NCBI GenBank assembly: GCA_024223125.1
Contig: JAAEOP010000764.1
Coordinates: 1-19,030 of the forward strand
Reading direction: 5' to 3'
DNA length: 19,030 nt
Source of the DNA: Chloroflexota bacterium
Lineage (GTDB): Bacteria; Chloroflexota; Anaerolineae; Promineifilales; Promineifilaceae
Shown: positions 1 to 6,200 of the stretch, piece after piece
Layout of the letters: each line of letters opens with the position of its first letter
How positions within the stretch are numbered: the stretch's first letter is position 1
Made by a program: the position numbers and the translations under genes
Notes under the pieces: generated by a model
Seen by the model: the letters and a program-made list of their open reading frames with translations, nothing else
Told to the model about the DNA's origin: nothing
The model's database searches: none

Positions 1-363
1 CTGTGTTGGATAAGAATCTGCCCACGTTGTGAAAAGAACGACGCTGATTTTATAGAGGTTGTTACAGGCACTTCCTTGACTACAGAACATGAGCAACTAC
101 GCGTTGAAATACTCATGCTTTTATCTGGCGTAGCTTGGCCAATGGCTTCTGTCATTTTGCATTGGTGTCACCCCGATCCTTATCCAATCCTTGACTTTCG
201 CGCCCTCTGGTCGCTCAATATAGATCATCTGCCAAAGTATAACTTCGATTTTTGGTGGACTTATACACAAGTTTGTCGTAATTTAGCGAGCCAAAACAAT
301 GTTTCGATGCGTGAGTTAGATCGTGCATTATGGCAGTACTCGAAAGTGCATCAACCAAGATGA
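1..363 (+). CDS. C-terminal part of a helix-hairpin-helix-like protein (5' truncated by window)
   Basis: The frame is open from the first base (reading LCWIRICPRCEKN...) and stops with TGA at 361-363, so the true start lies outside the window. About 120 residues are visible. They include a CPRC pair near the edge and a segment GVAWPMASVILHW followed by YPILDFRALWSL. The 'GVxxxxAS-L...P...D.RA' layout resembles the HhH element and following aspartate of HhH-GPD-type DNA glycosylases. The tail MRELDRALWQYSK matches my recollection of a recurrent uncharacterised bacterial family. I see no nuclease active site that can be proven from this fragment. The stop overlaps the next start (ATGA), so the two products are probably made together. 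Enzymatic function is unassigned. Confidence 0.7.
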   Translation: MCWIRICPRCEKNDADFIEVVTGTSLTTEHEQLRVEILMLLSGVAWPMASVILHWCHPDPYPILDFRALWSLNIDHLPKYNFDFWWTYTQVCRNLASQNNVSMRELDRALWQYSKVHQPR

Positions 364-587
364 ATGAAGATAAAAATTTTCTACGGCAGTTACGAATAAA
401 CATATGCGACCACTTTGATTTAGTGGAATTGCAAACGCTTGTATTTGACCTTGCACTAAATTGGGATGAATTGGCTGGTGATACGCTTTCAATGAAATGT
501 CAGTCAATGATAGGGTTTGTGGGGCGAAACGGCCGTTTATCCGATTTGTTAAACCTTCTGCATCAAGAACGCCCTGTGATCTGCTAA
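360..587 (+). CDS. Stand-alone effector-associated domain (EAD)-like protein
   Basis: This is a 75-residue protein. I chose the ATG at 360 because it overlaps the upstream TGA as ATGA, and because the recognisable domain begins about six residues later; an in-frame ATG at 330 would only add residues read from inside the upstream gene. The whole protein is one helical domain: FLRQLRINICDHFDL, then ELQTLVFDLALNWDELAGD, then a Lys/Ser turn and GRNGRLSDLLNLLHQERP. This pattern (ELxTLxFDLgv.yd.L.G....K...lv.y.er.gRL.eLl..l...RP) is that of the small death-fold-like effector-associated domains described in bacterial conflict systems, usually fused to STAND NTPases, caspase-like proteases or TIR domains. 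Here it is unfused. Its likely role is homotypic adaptor interaction with a protein carrying the same domain elsewhere; this is inference. Confidence 0.7.
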   Translation: MNEDKNFLRQLRINICDHFDLVELQTLVFDLALNWDELAGDTLSMKCQSMIGFVGRNGRLSDLLNLLHQERPVIC

Positions 588-611
588 CAACGCCAATAGT
601 CTCATAATCAA

Positions 612-1175
612 ATGAAGAACATAACAATGATGAAAAATCCACACGATATTATCAACAACCTTTCCCCTGAAGACGCATTCGCTATCTTGCAGCAGTTGGC
701 AGCCGACGATGAAAAGTTAGCCGATGAAATTGCATCCTTGGCCCTGGCGTACCTTTCCAATGTGGATGCCGAAGAGATAACCGTAGGACTGTTGGCCGAG
801 CTGGAAAGTTTGACGCCGGAAGAGGTTTGGGATCGCGCCGGCAATACTCGCTATGGTTATGTGGAAACGGGCGAAGCGGCCGAGCAACTGATTCAGGAAG
901 CGCTTGACCCATACCTGGAAGAGATGCGAAAGTACCACATAACGGGACTGGATTGGGAAGCGCGGCAGATGTGTATAGGGCTGTTGATGGGTTTTTATTT
1001 GTTTGAGTACAAATCAAAAACAGAGTTTAAGGATTGGGCGACTGATTCGCCGTCTTTCTTTGCCAGCGAGGTGATAAATGTTTGGCGGGAAGGGACTGCG
1101 GGAACAAAAGATCGAGACGAAGTTCGCTCATTTATTGCGGAGGAGATGCCGCGTTGGGCCAGGACGTTGTTTTAG
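612..1175 (+). CDS. Acidic all-helical hypothetical protein
   Basis: The protein has 187 residues and lacks a signal peptide and membrane segments. The N-terminal third is strongly acidic and helical (PEDAFAILQQLAADDEKLADE). A centre reading EEVWDRAGNTRYGYVETGEAAEQ is followed by GLDWEARQMCIGLLMGFYLFE and a C-terminal WREGT...EEMPRWARTLF. I remember similar hypothetical proteins in Chloroflexota and cyanobacteria, often next to SWIM zinc-finger proteins as here, but know of no assigned function. The start is uncertain: ATG at 612, or 627/630 a few residues in, none with a clear ribosome-binding site. The 24-bp gap from the EAD gene and 34-bp gap to the SWIM gene suggest co-transcription. Confidence 0.75.
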   Translation: MKNITMMKNPHDIINNLSPEDAFAILQQLAADDEKLADEIASLALAYLSNVDAEEITVGLLAELESLTPEEVWDRAGNTRYGYVETGEAAEQLIQEALDPYLEEMRKYHITGLDWEARQMCIGLLMGFYLFEYKSKTEFKDWATDSPSFFASEVINVWREGTAGTKDRDEVRSFIAEEMPRWARTLF

Positions 1176-1209
1176 GCGTCCATAGCCGATTAATTTCGAG
1201 TAGGTGATT

Positions 1210-1548
1210 ATGAGTGATGAAAATAGTGTGGCTTTACAACAAGAAATTCAAGACCGGTGGCCTCAGTCCCGCCATGCCAACAGCCCCAAAGTCAAACGGT
1301 ATGTGGGCAAGTTTTGGGACCGGCAGCGGCGGGAACGGAAGATAACGGCCGTTGTGCGCGGCAATCATGGCGATTACAACGTCTCCATCGAGGCACAAGA
1401 AGGGGGCATGCAGTCTACATGCAGCTGTTACAAAGGCAAACGTGGCTACTGTCATCATTGTGCGGCGTTGGGACTGACGTATCTGGCGGAGCCAGACAGT
1501 TTTGTGGTGATAGAGGTCAAGCGGTGTCGAGAAAACGGCCGTGACTGA
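1210..1548 (+). CDS. SWIM zinc-finger protein
   Basis: This is a 112-residue protein. The ATG at 1210 is preferred over GTG at 1204 because an AGTAGGTG ribosome-binding-like stretch sits just upstream of it. The diagnostic element is CSCYKGKRGYCHHC near residues 77-90, which fits the SWIM pattern CxCx(n)CxHC with n=7 and should bind one zinc. Before it lies a basic segment (KVKRYVGKFWDRQRRERK) and a beta-rich stretch ending in VSIEAQEGG, typical of SWIM proteins that present nucleic-acid or peptide-binding surfaces. SWIM domains occur in transposases, SNF2 proteins and Sws1/Rad51-associated factors. A stand-alone copy gives no specific function. Its last 8 nt overlap the next gene, an HTH protein, suggesting that the two act together. 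Confidence 0.85.
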   Translation: MSDENSVALQQEIQDRWPQSRHANSPKVKRYVGKFWDRQRRERKITAVVRGNHGDYNVSIEAQEGGMQSTCSCYKGKRGYCHHCAALGLTYLAEPDSFVVIEVKRCRENGRD

Positions 1549-1771
1549 TCTAGACAGTTTACAAGCATATCTGGACAGCGTGACACTGGATGAGTTGACT
1601 AAACAGATGCGGGCTAAGGGGATTACGCAAAAGGCATTTTGTGAAGCAATTGGCATGAATCCATGTCATTTAACGGCCGTAAAATCCAGCGAACGACACA
1701 ACCGCCGTTTTCATGAATTGGGTGCAATCAAGCTGGCTGTGTTATGGGTTCTGGAACATTTAGATTCATAA
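1541..1771 (+). CDS. Small HTH (XRE/Cro-like) DNA-binding protein
   Basis: This is a 76-residue product with GTG start at 1541, inside the last codons of the SWIM gene (8-nt overlap, different frame). Residues around 22-55 (MRAKGITQKAFCEAIGMN, then HLTAVKSSER) fit a compact helix-turn-helix: 'ITQKAFCEAIGM' corresponds to helices 2 and 3 of Cro/C1-type folds. The C-terminus (AIKLAVLWVLEHLDS) is a hydrophobic helix suited to dimerisation. There is no second domain. It may be an autoregulator of the small-gene cluster or a partner bringing the SWIM protein to DNA. Family-level assignment is moderate because the HTH is short and somewhat divergent. Confidence 0.65.
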   Translation: MTDLDSLQAYLDSVTLDELTKQMRAKGITQKAFCEAIGMNPCHLTAVKSSERHNRRFHELGAIKLAVLWVLEHLDS

Positions 1772-1777
1772 TTCGAG

Positions 1778-1808
1778 TATAATAAGGGCAGACAAATTGT
1801 CACAGGAG
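1778..1808 (+). promoter_or_regulatory. Candidate -10 box and ribosome-binding site for the RHH-DUF5678 gene
   Basis: A perfect TATAAT lies at 1778-1783, just after the stop of the HTH gene, and AGGAG lies at 1804-1808, eight bases before the ATG at 1817. No good -35 hexamer is visible 16-18 bp upstream (the sequence there reads AACATT), so the promoter would rely on the -10 box or on an activator. It implies that the RHH/protease pair is a separate transcription unit. Confidence 0.45.
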
Positions 1809-1816
1809 CATAACCT

Positions 1817-2212
1817 ATGGCTGAACAAATAAACATTTCCATTCCCCATACACTTTATCGCCGCGTCCGTGAACTGGCCCGAATGCAACAACGGCCGGTA
1901 GATGATGTGCTGGACACGGCCGTTACTTTGGCGGAGGCGGCTCAGATTCCGGCCGCTGGTGAAGAAACAGCAATGACCCAGGAAGAAGCTGCTTATCGCA
2001 TCATGCACAATGAACTAATGGTACGCTATGCTGGAGAATATGTAGCCATTTATCAAGGACAACTCATTGATCACGACCAAGATGAATTAGCCTTGCTGCG
2101 CCGCCTGGATGCCCAATACCCGAATGAGGTCGTGTTGATGAAACAAGTACGGCCGTTACCTGAACCCGAACTTCGTTTTCGTTCCCCCCGTCTTGTCCGC
2201 AACGGCTCATGA
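1817..2212 (+). CDS. Ribbon-helix-helix protein with DUF5678-like domain (antitoxin-like)
   Basis: The protein has 131 residues, a strong AGGAG ribosome-binding site and an ATG start. Residues 1-42 (INISIPHTLYRRVRELARM...PVDDVLDTAV) form an RHH DNA-binding unit: a short beta strand, then two helices. After an acidic linker, residues about 68-115 (LMVRYAGEYVAIYQGQLIDH...LLRRLDAQYPNEVVLMKQV) match the DUF5678 pattern of a 'Y.GeyVAi..g.liDh' strand pair and a helix. The tail is basic (RFRSPRLVRNG). RHH-headed proteins of this size are usually antitoxins or autorepressors. The next gene overlaps by 4 nt (ATGA) and encodes a retropepsin-like protease, so this protein is either the protease's partner or its substrate. 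No classical toxin is present. Confidence 0.8.
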   Translation: MAEQINISIPHTLYRRVRELARMQQRPVDDVLDTAVTLAEAAQIPAAGEETAMTQEEAAYRIMHNELMVRYAGEYVAIYQGQLIDHDQDELALLRRLDAQYPNEVVLMKQVRPLPEPELRFRSPRLVRNGS

Positions 2213-2586
2213 CAACCAGTTACGACTATGACCGCAGCTATGAACCGGCTGCTCCGGTAGTTCCCGTTGGTCTCAGCTCTTCGGGAGAAACAACCACCCG
2301 ACAACAGGTAATAGCCCTGCTTGATTCCGGTGCAGATGCTACCATGATCCCGACTGATGTTTTGACTGCCGCCGGAGCCAGGTATGTTGAGCAGAAGCAG
2401 ATGCGGGGTGTGGTAGGGGAGTCAGTAAAGGTGAATTTGACGGCCGTACATATTGGAGATCATACTATTCATGGTATTCGTGCCGTCGGTGTACCTTCCG
2501 GTTCAGAAGCTATTATCGGCCGTGATGTCCTGAACCAACTTAAAGTAACCCTCAACGGCCTAGCCCACGAGACCAAGATTAGCTGA
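2209..2586 (+). CDS. Retropepsin-like clan AA aspartyl protease
   Basis: The product has 125 residues and its start is fixed by the ATGA overlap with the RHH-DUF5678 gene. Residues 34-47 read VIALLDSGADATMI, the D-S/T-G-A signature of single-domain retroviral-type aspartyl proteases, with D39 as the catalytic residue. The fold continues with a flap-like MRGVVGESVKVNLTAV, a conserved AIIGRDVLNQLKVTLNG (the hydrophobic-hydrophobic-G motif before the last helix) and a short tail. Like retropepsin it supplies one aspartate per chain, so it must dimerise to be active. There is no signal peptide or membrane anchor, so it is cytoplasmic. The natural substrate is unknown. Its strict coupling with the RHH protein suggests that it cleaves, or is regulated by, that partner. 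Confidence 0.85.
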   Translation: MTTSYDYDRSYEPAAPVVPVGLSSSGETTTRQQVIALLDSGADATMIPTDVLTAAGARYVEQKQMRGVVGESVKVNLTAVHIGDHTIHGIRAVGVPSGSEAIIGRDVLNQLKVTLNGLAHETKIS

Positions 2587-2623
2587 TTTCATATGCACGG
2601 TGTTTTTGTCGATCCTTATGTGT

Positions 2624-3232
2624 TTATCGGTAAACGCCTTCCACCAATACCTCCCCTTCCCGTAATTCCAATTTTGTCACCTCAATCGGCAGCGACATCT
2701 GGTCATACACTGCCTGACCTTGCTTGATCGCTGCCAAGACAAAAGCAGGCGCTTTGGTTCCGGCAACACCCACTTCTTCGATGATACCCTGAGGCTTGCC
2801 ATTCTCCAGGTAAATGGTGGCCCGGCCAAATACGGGAGTACGCAGACCCATAAAATAAACCAGCCCGCCGCCAACCACGCCATCCGGGTGAATCTCAATT
2901 TGGGGATGGCTGAAGGGAAGATTGGGGCGCGGTTCAATAAACCAGGCGGCCGTCTCCATTGCCATCTGGTCTGTGACCAGGACGCTGAATGTCTCTCCGA
3001 CAGCATCCCCCGCTTGCCAATGTGTCCGAATTTCGGCAATTTCTGGATGCAAAATGGGGGCCGCTTCCACCAACTCCACACGGCTGGCAACACTGAACCA
3101 GGCAATGGCATTGGCAGCGATTAAAATTAGCCCAATCAACAAATTTTTTCGGCGGGCCAGGAAGGAAAACAGTCGCCCTAAGATGGGCACGTTATGCCAG
3201 GCAGCTTTCTTTTTCATCGCAGTCTCTTTCAT
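2624..3232 (-). CDS. Single-pass membrane-anchored extracytoplasmic protein
   Basis: The protein has 202 residues with ATG at 3232, preceded by a GAGG ribosome-binding site that overlaps the stop of the upstream giant gene (6-bp gap), so the two are co-transcribed. A basic N-terminus (MKKKAAWHN, then ARRKN) precedes one hydrophobic helix at about 30-48, giving an N-in/C-out anchor. The rest is a soluble, beta-rich outside domain, with VGGGLVYFMGLRTPVFGRATIYLENG and a closing LPIEVTKLELREGEVLVEGVYR-type ending. That ending ('p..vt.l.l.eG.l.v.G..') is reminiscent of DUF2993/TULIP-like envelope lipid-binding proteins, but the match is from memory and weak. Function is unassigned; the context suggests an accessory to the giant membrane protein. 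Confidence 0.75.
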   Translation of the reverse strand: MKETAMKKKAAWHNVPILGRLFSFLARRKNLLIGLILIAANAIAWFSVASRVELVEAAPILHPEIAEIRTHWQAGDAVGETFSVLVTDQMAMETAAWFIEPRPNLPFSHPQIEIHPDGVVGGGLVYFMGLRTPVFGRATIYLENGKPQGIIEEVGVAGTKAPAFVLAAIKQGQAVYDQMSLPIEVTKLELREGEVLVEGVYR

Positions 3233-3238
3233 ATTACC

Positions 3239-6200
3239 TCACTCCCAATGTTCCATTTTGGCCCGCAGTTCATAAGAAAACTCGCGCACTTTTTCCAGGC
3301 GACGTTCCAAAGCGATACCCAGCCCAACCAATGCCGCCCCCAATAGCAGCAAAACGAAGGTGTTCAGCGCGAATAACGGCTCGATCAATTGCCCGCCAAC
3401 GGCCGTAACCACCCCAGCCACACCCAGATACAACAAGCGCCGTAAACGACGCCAACTGCCCAACCAGGCAATGAGCAGCCCCTCCCCCATCATCAACAAA
3501 GCGTATAGTTCCCCATGCAGGCCAAACGATTGCCAAAAGGCCGAGCCGTAGAGAATAAATACAGCTAGCCAATCCAGCCAACGCGCCACAGTCCGGCTCC
3601 CCTTTGTCCATTCAAGCCAACCCATCAACAGCAGATAAAAACCGGCCGGAACTGCGTAAAGCTGTAATTCGCGGGCGCCTTGAATGAGCAGCAGCCACAG
3701 GCTCCAGGAGGCAAACAGCAGCAACAGCGCCAGATAACTCAAGCGAAGACGCCGTTCAACCAACGCGGCCGTCAGATAGAAAAGACCCAACAGAGCAAAT
3801 GTCCGTACCAACATATACGCTACCTGAATCTCAGCGGGATATAAGGGCTGGTAAAGAAGGGAAGGGACAATACGCATACTTAAAACCAGAGCGACCGCCA
3901 GCGCCAGCAGCGATACCACCCAACCGGCTCGTATGAACGGCCGTTCCCAAACATCCACCCAACCCGGCACAACAAAGCCTTCCCTCTGCCAGCGGCGCAA
4001 ACCATATCCCACCACGCCATACACCAGAGCTAACAAGGCCATCGCCGTCGGCCAAACTGTGCCAGAGATATCCAACCAGGCCAACCATTGCCACAGCCCC
4101 AACGCCCCCAACGCCGTCGCCAAAGAGCTTAACAATTTGAGCCGCCAATGGGTAGCCAGCAGCCCGATAATAACTGCATGCAGCCATGTTACGATGGCGC
4201 TTTCCCAACCCAGGTCAAGGGTGAGTGCCTGGCCGATGGCAAAATTGACAAAAAGCAGTCCATAAAAAGGAAGCGACCAGCCGGACAGAGACAGATGCCA
4301 ACGGCCGTCTGCCCGATACAGTAATGCCGTTTCCCACAAACCATGCTCCACAAGAAAACCCATGAAAAAAGTAAACAATGTCACCGGCATAAAGGCCAGC
4401 GCCAGTTGTGAGCCGGACTCCGTTAAACCAATGAGCCACAGGAAAGCTAAAGCTGCCAGTTGGCCCCATACACCAGCGGCCAACAACCAACCCCGCAGCC
4501 GAAAACGGTAGGTCAACCAGAGGAAAACGGCCGTTCCCCCCATCAACAACAGCAGCCAGCGCCACGCTTCAAACAGCCCAACAAGCCCGCTAAAACCCAC
4601 AAAAGCAATGGCTACTGCGTACAATGACAACGCCCACCAGCGCGTCCACCGCTCCCAAATTGCTCCCGGCCAACGCCAAAATCGTTTCCAGGGGAAGGCG
4701 GATGATAACTTTGGTTGTACCAGCGCTGGTTCAATGCCCCAAACCCGATCCAGATAAACGGCCAGCGCCAGCGCTGCTAAAATGCCCGGCCACATAGCAA
4801 AACCCACATTCTCCCAACCCAATTCCAGCCAGGAAACAACCACGCCATAGGGCACAATTGCCAGGGCGACGGCCGCGCTAAAGATAATCGGCCGTCGCAA
4901 CCAGACGGCCGCCAATGTAAGAATGATGACGGCCGTGCCATAACCAACAAACGCATCCAAACGGCCGCCGCTGCACAAGGGCAAGCCAAAACCCAGCGCC
5001 AAAAAAGTCATGCCTATGAGGGGCGTTTCATACCGGCGCAAACCACGCTGCCGCAGCAGCCAAGCGCCAGCCAGGTACAAACCCGACGCAGCCACCAATG
5101 TCCAACCGTAATAGCCAGTTTCAGTGACGCCCAACTCAGCCAGCAGCGCCCACACTGCCAGCGGCAGCAGCAGTGTTGCCGGATACCACCAGCGCGGTTC
5201 CCGAAACAACCAGACAGACAAGACGGCGATGCCGGTATTAAGCAGCAGTATGAGGGACAGAACGGCCGTGTCGCCAGCCGTCATAGCAATGGCAAACCAG
5301 GCAGTGGCATAAGCCACCAGATAAAAAGGCCAACGATACCCCGGTTCCCATTTTGCCAGCCAGCGTCCGGCGGCTAACAAAGGCAGCGCCCACAGCCAAC
5401 TGACCAGCGCTAAACTGCTGGTTGGAACGGCCGGAAAAAACCACAAGCAAGCAAAGATTGTCCCGATAGGCAATAAAGTGGCAAAGGGAAATAGGAAGCG
5501 GGACGAGGGGGGTTTGGTCGAGCCAAAATGCCGGTCAATGGCTGTGGCCGCCAAATAGAAACCCAACGATAATTCTACTGCGATGGTGGCAACGGCCGGA
5601 TCAAAAACAGTCATCAGCAAACCGACAGGGACGACTATGTGGGCAATGATCTGCGGCGGCCAACTCCATTCCCCCAGTCCCAGGCGGCGTACCAGCAGCG
5701 CCCCTGCTCCCAGCAAACCCAATCCCAACACAACCCAACTCAGGCCCAACCAGGCCATCTCGTTACCCCAAATCAGGTGGCTCGCCAGCGTCCAGGGAAT
5801 GACGCTGAGGGCCGAGGCCAGCCAGACAAAATGAACGCGCCGAAACAGCCGCGCCGAAAGCGCATACAAGCCAATGATAAGTAGCAAGGCCACAATCGCC
5901 CAGCTTTGGCGTATCGGGCCGCCGCCCAACAAAATCAGATTACGCAGTAACGCCGCCCCAATGGCTGCCACTGATAAAACCCAACCGGCAATAAGTAACG
6001 GCCGTTTATAAAGCAGCCACCAACGACGATAATCGAAATGCTGTGTTTTGATTGGCTTCATCGCCAGGGTGTGTAAGGCTCGTTCTGCCAGCACGTAAAC
6101 AATTGCCAGACAGGCTACCAACGCTGCCGAACGGCCGCTGCCGTGACTGTACGTTTTAACCGCCAGCCCGCCTGCCAACGTGCCTAACCAGATGGAGAGA

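Noticed and set aside
2620..2638. Small hairpin GTTTA-TCGG-TAAAC between the protease and the anchored protein
   Set aside because: Five to seven base pairs with no T-tract, and it overlaps the end of a coding region; not convincing as a terminator.
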